Source of the DNA: Sulfurimonas marina | GTDB lineage: Bacteria; Campylobacterota; Campylobacteria; Campylobacterales; Sulfurimonadaceae | Direction: 5' to 3' | Assembly (NCBI RefSeq): GCF_014905095.1 | Contig: NZ_CP041165.1 | Coordinates: forward strand, 1,612,001 to 1,676,000 | Length of the DNA: 64,000 bases | Part shown: one piece after another, positions 44,458 through 53,783 of the stretch | Position numbering within the stretch: the first letter of the stretch is position 1 | Layout: each line of letters starts with the position of its first letter | The notes under the pieces: generated by a model | What the model was told of the DNA's origin: nothing | What the model saw: the letters and a program-made list of their open reading frames with translations, nothing else | Database searches by the model: none | Position numbers and translations under genes: made by a program

Positions 44458-45425
44458 AACTGGGAGTTTTTTTACTTACTGAAAACTATCATAAAAATCC
44501 TCACATAGCGATCTTAAACGATGTGGAACTAGCCGTTTATGCAGAATCTCTTGGATTTGATGAAGTGTGGTTTGCCGAACACCATTTCAACTCTTTTAGC
44601 GTAATTCCAAATCCGTCGTTGATGATGACATATGTAGCTGCCAAGACCTCTAAGATCCGTATAGGAAGTGCAGCTTTCTTAGCTCCGTTTTACCATCCGC
44701 TAAGACTTGCAGAAGAGATATCTACTCTAGATAACTTAAGTACAGGGAGAGTAAATGCAGGGTTTGCAAAAGGGGGTTTTGCACTTGATCTTAAAAACTT
44801 TCAGGCAAGTTCCGAGGAACTTCGAGTAAGACTCTTTAACAATGTTAAAGAGATTGATGAAACACTCTATAAAAAAGAGGAGTTTTACCCAAAACCGATC
44901 CAATCAAAAATCCCGTTTTATATCGCCACTTTTTCCTCTAAAGAGAGCATAGAGTTTGCAGCAAAAAACAACTATGGGCTTATGTTCTCCCAAGGGGCGA
45001 CGATTGAAGAGTGTGAAGAAGCGGTTGCATACTATAAACAACTCTCAGGTCTAGAGCCCGAAGTGGTACTTATGCGTGTATTTTATACCTCACATAATTC
45101 AGTTGAAGCGTATGAAAATGCAGTTGTGGCAACAGATCATTTTATAAAGTCGATGCGCTCTTTGAATGCTTTTAAAGAACAACCCAGCTTCAATCAAGCA
45201 AATTACACTGCCCTGCTCGATCAAAGGTACCAGTTTTTTGATGCAAAAAAATTTATGAGCTGTGCCGTTGTCGGTAATGTACATGAGTGTAAAGCTCAAA
45301 TTTTAGAAATTAAGAGGAGGATAAAAAATTTACATTTAGTTTTAAAACCTGCATCTGTCGATGCAAGACGAATAAGAACAACTTTAAAACTCTTTCATAA
45401 AGAGATTCAACCATATATTAAATAA
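44454..45425 (+). CDS. Luciferase-like flavin-dependent monooxygenase
   Basis: A 323-residue LLM-class protein with a TIM-barrel fold. Family segments are KLGVFLLTENY at the start, ESLGFDEVWFAEHHFN (about 30-45), SKIRIGSAAFLAPFYHPLRLAEEISTLDNLSTGRVNAGFAKGG (about 67-110) and FYIATFSSKESIEFAAKNNYGLM. These enzymes use reduced FMN and O2 to oxidise small organic molecules, and some cleave carbon-sulfur or chelator bonds. A plausible role is breakdown of an imported metal chelator (as EDTA/NTA monooxygenases do), but the substrate is unknown. It overlaps the globin gene by 4 bp. Confidence 0.85.
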   Translation: MKLGVFLLTENYHKNPHIAILNDVELAVYAESLGFDEVWFAEHHFNSFSVIPNPSLMMTYVAAKTSKIRIGSAAFLAPFYHPLRLAEEISTLDNLSTGRVNAGFAKGGFALDLKNFQASSEELRVRLFNNVKEIDETLYKKEEFYPKPIQSKIPFYIATFSSKESIEFAAKNNYGLMFSQGATIEECEEAVAYYKQLSGLEPEVVLMRVFYTSHNSVEAYENAVVATDHFIKSMRSLNAFKEQPSFNQANYTALLDQRYQFFDAKKFMSCAVVGNVHECKAQILEIKRRIKNLHLVLKPASVDARRIRTTLKLFHKEIQPYIK

Positions 45426-45437
45426 AAAGGAGAAAAA

Positions 45438-47408
45438 ATGAAAAAAAAGGTTTTATTATTATCTGCATTAACATCTATTGCGATGGCAGATAGTTTTGAA
45501 TTGGGTCAGGTAAGTGTAAAAAGCACTATTGACGATGTGAATGTTTTTGAGGAAAAAATCTCTTCAGATACAATATCTAAGCACGATTCTTTCAGTGTAA
45601 ATGAAGCGCTTGACAATGTTAGCGGTATTAATCAGGATATACAAGGTGGACGTGGAGAGTCAACACTCTACATCAGGGGTTTTGACTCTCGCCGTATCGG
45701 TGTTTTCATAGATGGTATCCCTGTCTATGTACCTTATGACGGGAACTTTGACTACGGCCGTTTTTTAACGGGTGATATCGGTGAAATTGATATCTCTAAA
45801 GGGTATTCTTCGGTTGTTTTCGGCGGTAATACTATGGGCGGTGTCGTAAACATCGTTTCGAAAAAACCGACAAAGGAGCTTGAAGGGAATGTGAAAGGGA
45901 CTATTGTTTTTGATTCTCAAATGAAAATGGCCAGACATATAGAGAACGTTAATGTAGGAACAAAACAACAAAACTTTTATGCACAGCTGAGTGCCTCTTA
46001 TTCTAAACAAGATCATTTCCGAATAAGCGATGAGTATGAAGCAACACCAACACAACCTGCAGGGGATCGCTTAAGAAGTGAAAACGAAGACAAAAAAGTA
46101 AGTTTAAAAGTTGGCTACATTGCAGATGATAAAAGTGAAGTAGCGATTACTTACGCAAACCAAAAAGGACAAAAGCAACAGCCTCCTGTAACAGATACGG
46201 ACTTTGCAAAAAACAAAAACTGGGACTGGCCCTACTGGAACAAAGAGACTATCTCTATAGTTGGACAGAAAAACTTTGATACAAGCTACATAAAAGCCCT
46301 TGCCTACTACGATACAAGTGAAAACTCTTTATACTCTTACGATGACAATACTTTTACCACTTTATCGCAGAAATGGGCGTGGAAAAGTAGATATGACGAC
46401 TACAGTTACGGTGCACGTTTGGAGTATGTAGTACAAAACGACAACAATATTTTCACAGCTGCAGCAAACTATAAAAAAGATGTGCATAGAGCTTACGATA
46501 TTTCAAAAACAGACTCTTCTGAAACTTTAGAAGAGAAATATGCCGATCATACGATATCTTTAGGGCTTGAAGACACTTACGATATCAATTCAAACTTCCA
46601 AATTTTAGGTGCGTTAAGTTACGATCAAAGAAGCGGTGATCAAATATATGACACAAATACCGACTATCAGGATATGTTGGAAAAAACGACACAAAGTAGT
46701 TTAAATCCGGAACTGGCACTCATTTATAAGATAGACAAAACTTCAAAAGTACGCCTGAGTGCCGCTTCTAAAACATATATGCCTTCTATGAAAGACAGAT
46801 ACTCAAGAAGACTGGGAACGGCAGTACCAAACCCTGATCTAAAAGATGAGAAATCGATCCATTATGAACTTAGCTATACAAAAAAAGAGGATAAATATTT
46901 TGCTCAGGTAAACACTTTTTATACAAAGGTAAAAGACACGATTCAAAGTGTCGTATGGGATCAAAATACCTCTTTAAATCAAAACCAAAATATAGGTACG
47001 TTTGATCATATCGGTGCCGAGATTGAACTTCGTTATAAATACGACACTCTGGAAGTTGGAGGGAACTACACATATCTCAAAATTAAAAACACAACGGATG
47101 CAGATGTGAAACTTGTCGATGTTCCTGAAAATCAAGTGTTTGCATTTATTCAAAAAGAACTTGTTGAAGGTTTCTCACTCTATGCAAACACAAAATATAG
47201 ACAAGGTGCATATGAGCAAAAACTGGATAAATCGTACGTTATCAACCCTTATATGCTCACTTTTGATCTTAAAGCTATCTACCAACCGACAAAAAATCTA
47301 CAGGCGCAAATCGGTGTTAAAAACTTAACCGATGAACTTATCCGCTACGATATGGCATACCCAATGGCCGGACGCGAATATTTCGCATCGTTGGATTATA
47401 AATTTTAA
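45438..47408 (+). CDS. TonB-dependent outer-membrane receptor 3
   Basis: A 656-residue receptor: signal peptide (about 1-17, ending AMA-D), TonB-box-like LGQVSVKS (about 22-29), plug (about 40-150; NEALDNVSGINQDIQGGRGESTLYIRGFDSRRIGVFIDGIPVYVPYDG) and barrel ending AGREYFASLDYKF. The plug is of the ferric-siderophore/haem style, with IRGFDSRR. It has a strong AAAGGAG ribosome site 12 bp after the monooxygenase gene. A third, distinct receptor in one cluster suggests uptake of several chelates. Confidence 0.9.
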   Translation: MKKKVLLLSALTSIAMADSFELGQVSVKSTIDDVNVFEEKISSDTISKHDSFSVNEALDNVSGINQDIQGGRGESTLYIRGFDSRRIGVFIDGIPVYVPYDGNFDYGRFLTGDIGEIDISKGYSSVVFGGNTMGGVVNIVSKKPTKELEGNVKGTIVFDSQMKMARHIENVNVGTKQQNFYAQLSASYSKQDHFRISDEYEATPTQPAGDRLRSENEDKKVSLKVGYIADDKSEVAITYANQKGQKQQPPVTDTDFAKNKNWDWPYWNKETISIVGQKNFDTSYIKALAYYDTSENSLYSYDDNTFTTLSQKWAWKSRYDDYSYGARLEYVVQNDNNIFTAAANYKKDVHRAYDISKTDSSETLEEKYADHTISLGLEDTYDINSNFQILGALSYDQRSGDQIYDTNTDYQDMLEKTTQSSLNPELALIYKIDKTSKVRLSAASKTYMPSMKDRYSRRLGTAVPNPDLKDEKSIHYELSYTKKEDKYFAQVNTFYTKVKDTIQSVVWDQNTSLNQNQNIGTFDHIGAEIELRYKYDTLEVGGNYTYLKIKNTTDADVKLVDVPENQVFAFIQKELVEGFSLYANTKYRQGAYEQKLDKSYVINPYMLTFDLKAIYQPTKNLQAQIGVKNLTDELIRYDMAYPMAGREYFASLDYKF

Positions 47409-47419
47409 AAGTTGTTACG

Positions 47420-48151
47420 ATGCAAAGGTCTCAAACATATATCGCGATAGATGATACAGACGAGATAGCATATTTCACCTCAACAGGTGAGATATGTGAA
47501 GAGCTTCGAGCACATCTTGATGCAAAAAATATTAAAACCACACCTGTTACAAGGCATCAACTCCTGCTAGATCATAGAGTGCCCTACACTTCACACAACA
47601 GTTCTATGTGTTTTAGCGCTGAGTTTAACCCTGTCGAGCTTGAAGAGTTTAAAGTATATGCTATAGCACACCTTACAAAACAATCAGCACCTTCATCAGC
47701 TCCAGCACTCTGTATATGTCAATATAAAGATATTGTGAGCAAAGAGGATCTTATCGAGTACGGTGTCAAGACAAAAAATACTCTTATGACACCCCATCAA
47801 GCATATATAACAGCCCAAAAACACAAAATATTCCTACTCTCCCTCAAAGAGAATGACCAAGGAGTTGTAGGAGCACTGGCAGGTGTAGCGCTAAGAATAT
47901 CAGGAAACGACGGTGCTATGAAAGGTCGTATAGATATAGGTCAGGAGTTCTCTACCTATGATGACATTGAAGCTCTCGAACATTTTGATGAGATTCTACT
48001 TATCAACGGTAAAAAAGTAAATCCCTCATACCCTATTTATACAAAAGAGTTTTTAAAGGGTGTATGTATAGACCACAAATGTGTGCTTCTTCTAGAAGAG
48101 GAGAACAACTTTTATAAACCCCTCAGCAGAAAACAGATTTTGGAGTATTGA
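47420..48151 (+). CDS. TiaS-like protein (IDDTD motif) of unknown function
   Basis: A 243-residue cytoplasmic protein. Its start (TYIAIDDTDEIAYFTSTGEICEELRAHL) and the segment LLLDHRVPYTSHNSSMCFS resemble the N-terminal catalytic domain of archaeal TiaS, which uses ATP to modify tRNA-Ile2 cytidine with agmatine. The C-terminal OB-fold and zinc ribbon of TiaS are absent. A GALAGVALRISGNDGAMKGR segment (about 158-177) is also Gly-rich and may bind nucleotide. As bacteria use TilS for that tRNA, a separate role tied to the metal-uptake cluster seems likelier; this is inference. It starts 11 bp after receptor 3. Confidence 0.55.
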   Translation: MQRSQTYIAIDDTDEIAYFTSTGEICEELRAHLDAKNIKTTPVTRHQLLLDHRVPYTSHNSSMCFSAEFNPVELEEFKVYAIAHLTKQSAPSSAPALCICQYKDIVSKEDLIEYGVKTKNTLMTPHQAYITAQKHKIFLLSLKENDQGVVGALAGVALRISGNDGAMKGRIDIGQEFSTYDDIEALEHFDEILLINGKKVNPSYPIYTKEFLKGVCIDHKCVLLLEEENNFYKPLSRKQILEY

Positions 48152-48153
48152 AA

Positions 48154-48360
48154 ATGTTTGATAGTAACAATAACTTTCTTTATGGAAAAGATGATCAATG
48201 CAATGCTCTTCTAATGGCGACGAGATGTCACAGTTTTTTACTCGACAGTGATGAGAATGAGCACTCAAGCAATATAGCAAGGTCGTGTTACAACTGTACC
48301 TACAGAAAATGGACACGTGAAAGTTTTATCTGTGTCATAAAAAATGCAGAGAATATATAA
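48154..48360 (+). CDS. Small Cys-rich protein, 68 residues
   Basis: A short protein with five Cys, including CYNC (about residues 45-48), plus DDQC, ATRC and FIC. This pattern suggests a zinc or iron-sulfur site. A TTG at 48148 is in frame, but the ATG at 48154 has GGAG 8 bases upstream, so I use it. It overlaps no signal sequence and should be cytoplasmic. It sits between the TiaS-like and methyltransferase genes. No family is recognised; a metal chaperone or adaptor role is guesswork. Confidence 0.55.
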   Translation: MFDSNNNFLYGKDDQCNALLMATRCHSFLLDSDENEHSSNIARSCYNCTYRKWTRESFICVIKNAENI

Positions 48361-48377
48361 ATTTAAAAGGATAAAAA

Positions 48378-49178
48378 ATGTTTTTAGAACCGATAGATTT
48401 TGCTCAGATGTATGTTAATCATAAAAAAAGCACCATCTTTAAAGGAAAAGATCATAATGAATGGGATAAAAAGTCAAAAGAGTTAGCCCCCTCTATGCAA
48501 AAGTCGGCGTATGTCGACGAGTTTATCTCGAAAATGGAGATAGACCCAAATGATGTGATCTTAGATATCGGATGTGGCCCAGGTACTTTAGCTATTCCTC
48601 TGGCAAAAAAAGCAAAACACGTCATAGCGATCGATTTTTCTAAATCTATGCTTGAAGAGCTTGAAAAATATGCAAAAAAAGAGGGAATAGAGAATATTTC
48701 TACCTATCATATAGGATGGGATGACGACTGGTCGTTTTTACCAGACATCGATATTGCCGTTGCTTCACGAAGCATGGAGGTGAGTGATATGCAAAGTGCT
48801 CTCTTTAAGATGAGCTATATTGCAAAAAAAGCATGTTATCTGACATATAAAGTTGGCGGGAGCTATGTTGATATGGATATTGTCAACTATATTCAAAAGC
48901 CGATTGTGCAAAAACCGGATTATTGGTATATTCCCCTTATTCTTTACACAAAACAGTATCTTGCAAAGATCGACTATATTGCAACTAAAGGGAGTATAAA
49001 AAGCTATACAAAAGAGAGCTTTGTCGAATCTCTCCGTTGGAGTTTCGGCTCTCTTACGGAAGCTGAAGAGGAAAAAGCAAAAGAGTACTATGAGCACTTT
49101 ATCGCTAAAGAACAAAAACATCCCAAACCTTTTTCATGGGCATTTATAAGCTGGAAGACAACCCCTCTGGAACTCTAA
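48378..49178 (+). CDS. Class I SAM-dependent methyltransferase
   Basis: A 266-residue Rossmann-fold methyltransferase. The SAM motif I is ILDIGCGPGTLAIPLAKKAK (about residues 55-74), motif post-I VIAIDFSKSML and motif II/III DIDIAVASRSMEV. The C-terminal 100 residues carry Tyr- and Trp-rich segments (KPDYWYIPLILYTKQYLAKIDYIA) that probably bind substrate. From memory, related methyltransferases often accompany FecCD-type importers in anaerobes, but the substrate is unknown. It is the last gene of the cluster, 17 bp after the Cys-rich gene. Confidence 0.82.
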   Translation: MFLEPIDFAQMYVNHKKSTIFKGKDHNEWDKKSKELAPSMQKSAYVDEFISKMEIDPNDVILDIGCGPGTLAIPLAKKAKHVIAIDFSKSMLEELEKYAKKEGIENISTYHIGWDDDWSFLPDIDIAVASRSMEVSDMQSALFKMSYIAKKACYLTYKVGGSYVDMDIVNYIQKPIVQKPDYWYIPLILYTKQYLAKIDYIATKGSIKSYTKESFVESLRWSFGSLTEAEEEKAKEYYEHFIAKEQKHPKPFSWAFISWKTTPLEL

Positions 49179-49210
49179 AAACTGGTATAAAATTTGCTGT
49201 ATCATAAGGT

Positions 49211-50311
49211 ATGAAAAATATACTATTTATACTTTTATTTACAGCAAGCCTTTTTTCTTCAGAGATTGAGGAGAACTATAAAACACTCAATACAAAAATA
49301 GACGCCATTTCACCGAGTTTAAGTACAGAAGAGAAAGTCTCTTTATACTATCTCATCCTCTCAACACACGACAAGATCACTTCGGCACTCAGCGTTGATG
49401 AGACAAAAGTTAACTCGTTAGAAGATATACGCATCAAAACACTCAGCAACCTTTCAAACCTGGAAAACAAAATAGAGAGCACGAAACTTAACGAGATCAA
49501 AGAACTTTATATAAAGATCAATGAAGATGCAAAGAAGCTTATTCAAGACCAAAACACTCAAAATGAAAAAGTGGTTTATAAAGAGAAAATTGTTTACAAA
49601 GATAAAATGATAAAAGAGAACTCTTGGCTCGATGCAGTTATTGCTTCCATTATCTCTTTAATGATAGGTTTTATCACAGCCTTTGTATTTAGTTCAAAAA
49701 ACAAAGCCCCAAAAGAAGTCCAAGTAAAAGAGAACCTTTTAGCACAAGAGCTTGCAAAAGAGAACCAACAACTTGAAGCACGTATTAACGAACTTCAAAA
49801 CAGTAACTCTTCATATATTTCTGAACTGGAAAACCAAAAAAGTAAGCTCAATTCCGCGGAAAGTTCTTTTAACAAAAAACTAGAAGAGCTAAAGCAACAA
49901 TTTTCTCAAGAAAAAAGTACACTTGAAACTCAGATAGAGGAGATGAATACTCAACTCCAAGCACTTCAAGAAGAAAAAGAGAGTATAGTTTATGATCTTG
50001 AAAACTACAAAACACAACAAGAAAACTTAGATCAAGAAAATGCGGCATTTGATGAAAGACTAATAAACGTGCAACATCAGAGCCAAGATATCAATTCAAT
50101 TTTAGATACTATTGCCGACATTGCAGAACAGACAAATCTCTTAGCTCTTAATGCCGCTATCGAAGCTGCACGTGCCGGTGAGCACGGACGCGGATTTGCC
50201 GTAGTAGCTGATGAAGTAAGAAAACTCGCAGAGCGTACGCAAAAAACTTTAAGTGAAGCGAAAGTAGAGATCTCAAGTGTCGTTGACGGCATCGCAAACT
50301 TAAAAACTTGA
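49211..50311 (+). CDS. Chemoreceptor-like protein with truncated signalling domain
   Basis: A 366-residue protein. A signal peptide (1-17) precedes a periplasmic helical domain (about 18-135), one membrane helix (about 140-161), a long coiled coil (about 170-285) and a chemoreceptor hairpin tip (about 290-350; [41 protein letters not shown]). That tip binds CheA and CheW. The protein ends about 16 residues after it, so the returning helix of the usual hairpin is almost entirely missing, as are methylation sites on that side and any HAMP domain. It follows a TATAAA box near 49187. Either a variant receptor or a remnant. Confidence 0.75.
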   Translation: MKNILFILLFTASLFSSEIEENYKTLNTKIDAISPSLSTEEKVSLYYLILSTHDKITSALSVDETKVNSLEDIRIKTLSNLSNLENKIESTKLNEIKELYIKINEDAKKLIQDQNTQNEKVVYKEKIVYKDKMIKENSWLDAVIASIISLMIGFITAFVFSSKNKAPKEVQVKENLLAQELAKENQQLEARINELQNSNSSYISELENQKSKLNSAESSFNKKLEELKQQFSQEKSTLETQIEEMNTQLQALQEEKESIVYDLENYKTQQENLDQENAAFDERLINVQHQSQDINSILDTIADIAEQTNLLALNAAIEAARAGEHGRGFAVVADEVRKLAERTQKTLSEAKVEISSVVDGIANLKT

Positions 50312-50417
50312 CTTTAGATGCTGTAATATTGTAAAATTACACCATTAAATAAAAGATACGCTTCTTATCTTAAATCTTTCTCACATAACAATCCCAAAAA
50401 ATCAAGGTAGACTTTTC

Positions 50418-51764
50418 ATGAGCGAAAACACTCAATCACAACCCCGTAAAACAAAAACAAATAACAAAACTAATAATTCAAAAAGAACACATACTCCTGT
50501 AAGCGGTTCTAGTGTTGAAGAGTTACGTACTAAAAGTATTGAAGACTTAGTAACACTCGCTACGGAACTTGGTGTTGAACATCCAAATGAACTTAAACGT
50601 CAGGATGTTATTTTTGAGATCTTAAAAGCACAAACTGCTCAAGGGGGATATATCCTCTTTAGTGGAATACTCGAGATTATGCAAGATGGATACGGTTTCA
50701 TCCGTTCTATTGATAAATCTTTTAACGAATCAATCAATGATGCTTACGTATCAAACACACAAATCCGCCGTTTTGCATTAAGAAACGGAGACGTAGTAAC
50801 TGGTCAGGTTCGTCCTCCAAAAGATCAAGAAAGATACTACGCACTTATTAAAATAGAAGCTGTAAACTCACTTCCACCGGAAGAATCTAAAAAACGTCCA
50901 CTTTTTGACAACTTAACTCCTCTTTACCCGCAAGAACAATTAAAACTTGAGTACAAAGAAAAAGGTTTTACAGGTCGTATGATGGACCTTTTTGCTCCGA
51001 TCGGTAAAGGGCAAAGAAGTCTTATCGTTGCACCTCCACGTTCAGGTAAAACGGAACTTTTAAAAGAGATTGCTCACGGTATCACTGCAAACCATGCAGA
51101 AGTTGACCTAATGGTACTTCTAGTTGATGAGAGACCTGAAGAGGTAACTGATATGGAGCGTAGCGTTAAAGGTGAAGTATATAGTTCAACTTTCGATATG
51201 CCTGCAAAAAACCATGTTAAAGTTGCAGAGATGGTAATCGAAAAAGCTAAACGTCGCGTTGAGCTTGGTCGTGACGTAGTAATACTCCTTGACTCAATCA
51301 CTCGTCTTGCTCGTGCATACAATACTGTTACACCTTCAAGTGGTAAAGTACTTTCTGGTGGTGTAGACGCAAATGCTTTACATAAACCAAAAAGATTCTT
51401 CGGTGCTGCTCGTAACATCGAAAACGGCGGAAGTTTAACGATCGTTGCAACAGCCCTGATTGACACTGGAAGCCGTATGGATGAAGTTATCTTCGAAGAG
51501 TTCAAAGGTACTGGTAATAGTGAAGTTGTTCTTGATAGAAAAATTGCAGACAGACGTATCTTCCCAGCAATCGACATCCTTAAATCTGGTACTCGTAAAG
51601 ATGATCTTCTTATCGGTAAAGATACTTTACAAAAAGTATTTATCCTTCGCCAAATGCTTCATAAACAAGATAATGAGGTTGAAGCTCTTAAATTTATCTA
51701 CACAACTATGGGTAAAAAAGAGACAAATGCTGAGTTTTTAGAGAGTATGAATACAGATAAGTAA
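50418..51764 (+). CDS. rho: Transcription termination factor Rho
   Basis: A hexameric RNA helicase that ends transcription at Rho-dependent sites. The 448-residue protein has an N-terminal Asn/Lys/Thr-rich extension (about 1-30), a Rho_N helical domain (about 35-75), the RNA-binding CSD (about 80-150; GYGFIRS) and the ATPase core with Walker [12 protein letters not shown] (about 199-209), Walker [16 protein letters not shown], and the Q and R loops ([13 protein letters not shown]). A leader of about 106 bases upstream contains a -10-like TAAAAT near 50332. It begins a plus-strand run with murI and murD. Confidence 0.97.
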   Translation: MSENTQSQPRKTKTNNKTNNSKRTHTPVSGSSVEELRTKSIEDLVTLATELGVEHPNELKRQDVIFEILKAQTAQGGYILFSGILEIMQDGYGFIRSIDKSFNESINDAYVSNTQIRRFALRNGDVVTGQVRPPKDQERYYALIKIEAVNSLPPEESKKRPLFDNLTPLYPQEQLKLEYKEKGFTGRMMDLFAPIGKGQRSLIVAPPRSGKTELLKEIAHGITANHAEVDLMVLLVDERPEEVTDMERSVKGEVYSSTFDMPAKNHVKVAEMVIEKAKRRVELGRDVVILLDSITRLARAYNTVTPSSGKVLSGGVDANALHKPKRFFGAARNIENGGSLTIVATALIDTGSRMDEVIFEEFKGTGNSEVVLDRKIADRRIFPAIDILKSGTRKDDLLIGKDTLQKVFILRQMLHKQDNEVEALKFIYTTMGKKETNAEFLESMNTDK

Positions 51765-51775
51765 GGACAAAGAGT

Positions 51776-52519
51776 ATGAAAGTTGGTGTATTTGACAGTG
51801 GTATTGGTGGACTAACGGTTGTAAAATCGCTGCTTAAACACCAACTTTTTGAAGAGATCGTATACTATGGCGATACGGCTCGTGTCCCTTACGGTTCAAA
51901 AGATAAAAACACTATTATCCGCTACGGAATCGAAGCGGTTGAGATGTTCAAAAACTTCGATCTAGATATGATCGTAGTAGCTTGTAATACAGTCAGTGCT
52001 TATGCTTTAAACGAGATGAACGAAACAGCATCTTGTCCCGTTATCGGTGTAGTTGAAGCTGGCGTACTAGCTTGTGCAAACATACTTGAAAACAAAGACG
52101 CAAATGTTTTAGTTTTAGGAACAAAAGCGACTGTGAACTCAAAAGCATATGAAAACGGCTTAACAAACCTCTCCTATACAAACATCAACTCACTTGCAAC
52201 ACCTCTGTTTGTACCTATCGTTGAAGAGGAACTAAACAACAGCACTATTTTAGCCGAGACAATGAAACACTATTTTAAAGATGTATCATCTCCCGATGCT
52301 TTGATCCTCGGCTGTACACACTTTCCACTTATCGCAGAGGAACTGCAAAACCATTTCGGTGAAAATACGAAACTTATCCACTCAGGTGATGCGATCGTAG
52401 AATACTTAAATCAAAGATTTGATCTAAGCAAAAAATATCCTGAGCCGACACTCAAATTTTTTGCATCGGAAAATCCTGAAGCACTTAGAAAAATTGCAAA
52501 TAAATGGCTGGAACTATGA
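51776..52519 (+). CDS. murI: Glutamate racemase
   Basis: Makes D-glutamate for peptidoglycan. The 247-residue protein has both catalytic Cys segments: VVACNTVSAYALN (about residue 71) and LILGCTHFPLI (about residue 180), with FDSGIGGLTV at the start and YYGDTARVPYGSK substrate loop. It is 11 bp after rho and overlaps murD by 4 bp (ATGA), so racemase and the ligase that uses its product are translationally coupled. Confidence 0.96.
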   Translation: MKVGVFDSGIGGLTVVKSLLKHQLFEEIVYYGDTARVPYGSKDKNTIIRYGIEAVEMFKNFDLDMIVVACNTVSAYALNEMNETASCPVIGVVEAGVLACANILENKDANVLVLGTKATVNSKAYENGLTNLSYTNINSLATPLFVPIVEEELNNSTILAETMKHYFKDVSSPDALILGCTHFPLIAEELQNHFGENTKLIHSGDAIVEYLNQRFDLSKKYPEPTLKFFASENPEALRKIANKWLEL

Positions 52520-53715
52520 AAAGAGTCTCTCTCTTTGGTTACGGTGTAACCACAAAACCCTTAGGGCTGCAAATAAAAAACTCTATCTTTTATGATGATA
52601 ATGTAAAAGAACCTTACTTTGATGAGGAGAAACGTCTCATCCGCCCATCAAGCGAATTTAATCCCGACTTTTCTGACTTAGAGATCCCTTCACCGGGAAT
52701 GCCTCCGCACCATCCGCTCATAAAGAGTGCAAAAAATCTTATCAGCGAATACGACTACTTCAAAGATGTGATGAATCTAAAAATTTGGATCAGCGGAACA
52801 AACGGTAAAACAACAACTACACAGATGACACAGCATCTTTTAGAGGACAAAAAAAGTGTAGCTGGCGGAAACATCGGTACACCGCTTGGCTCGCTTGATA
52901 CAAAAGCTCCGATCTGGATACTTGAAACTAGCTCTTTTACTATGCACTACACAAATGAAGCTACACCAAATATCTACATACTTCTACCTCTTAGCCCTGA
53001 TCATCTCTCTTGGCACGGAAGCATGCAAGAGTACATAGATGCAAAACTCAAGCCTCTAAAAATGATGAAGAAAGGCTCTACGGCTATTATCCCGGAAGCT
53101 TATAAAGAGTACGCAAGTGCGGCAAATATCATCACATATAAAAACGAAGCCGATCTGGCTGAGAAATTCGGCATTGATAAAGAGAGAGTAAACTTCAAAG
53201 GGGCATTCTTAATGGATGCTCTTTTGGCGATGGCGGTTGACAAAGTGCTTTTTGATCGTATAGAGTATGACAAGATCAACTCGTTTGTGCTCGATCCACA
53301 TCGCCAGGAAGAATTTTACGATGCCCATAAACGCCTCTGGGTAAACGATACAAAAGCGACAAACTTAGATGCTACGATTGCAGCTGTAAAACGCTATGAA
53401 GATCAGTTTATCCACCTTATTTTAGGCGGTGATGACAAAGGTGTAGATCTTAGTGAACTTTTTGAATTTTTACAGGGGAAAAATCTTAAAGTTTATGCAA
53501 TCGGTTCAAACAAAGATAAACTTATGACACTTGCACAAAAATACAATATTCCATCGCATAAATGTAGAGATTTGGTAGATGCGGTAAGTGCTATAGATCA
53601 AGCACTGCAAAAAGACCAAGTAGCCCTACTTTCCCCTGCTGCAGCAAGTTTAGATGAGTTTCAATCTTATGCTCACCGCGGAAATTTATTTAAAGAAAGC
53701 GTCGCTAAACTATAA
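52516..53715 (+). CDS. murD: UDP-N-acetylmuramoylalanine--D-glutamate ligase
   Basis: Adds D-glutamate to UDP-MurNAc-L-Ala. About 399 residues, a little short for MurD (about 440). Segments are LFGYGVTTKPL (N-terminal domain), the ATP loop ISGTNGKTTTTQMTQHLL (about 95-112), LSPDHLSWHGSMQEYIDAK, DPHRQEEF and VNDTKATNLDATIAA. An earlier in-frame ATG at 52504 lies within murI; the ATG at 52516 overlaps its TGA and is the natural start. The N-terminal UDP-binding domain seems reduced compared with E. coli MurD. Confidence 0.93.
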   Translation: MKRVSLFGYGVTTKPLGLQIKNSIFYDDNVKEPYFDEEKRLIRPSSEFNPDFSDLEIPSPGMPPHHPLIKSAKNLISEYDYFKDVMNLKIWISGTNGKTTTTQMTQHLLEDKKSVAGGNIGTPLGSLDTKAPIWILETSSFTMHYTNEATPNIYILLPLSPDHLSWHGSMQEYIDAKLKPLKMMKKGSTAIIPEAYKEYASAANIITYKNEADLAEKFGIDKERVNFKGAFLMDALLAMAVDKVLFDRIEYDKINSFVLDPHRQEEFYDAHKRLWVNDTKATNLDATIAAVKRYEDQFIHLILGGDDKGVDLSELFEFLQGKNLKVYAIGSNKDKLMTLAQKYNIPSHKCRDLVDAVSAIDQALQKDQVALLSPAAASLDEFQSYAHRGNLFKESVAKL

Positions 53716-53783
53716 CACTTCAATAATCTTCTTTTAACACTTTAAATGCTAAAATCTCTCTATCTATAAAAGCGGAGAAAAGT

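Noticed and set aside
51074-51577. 167-residue open frame antisense to rho
   Set aside because: It is a shadow of the conserved rho coding strand with Ser/Thr-rich low-complexity translation, no start context and no family resemblance.
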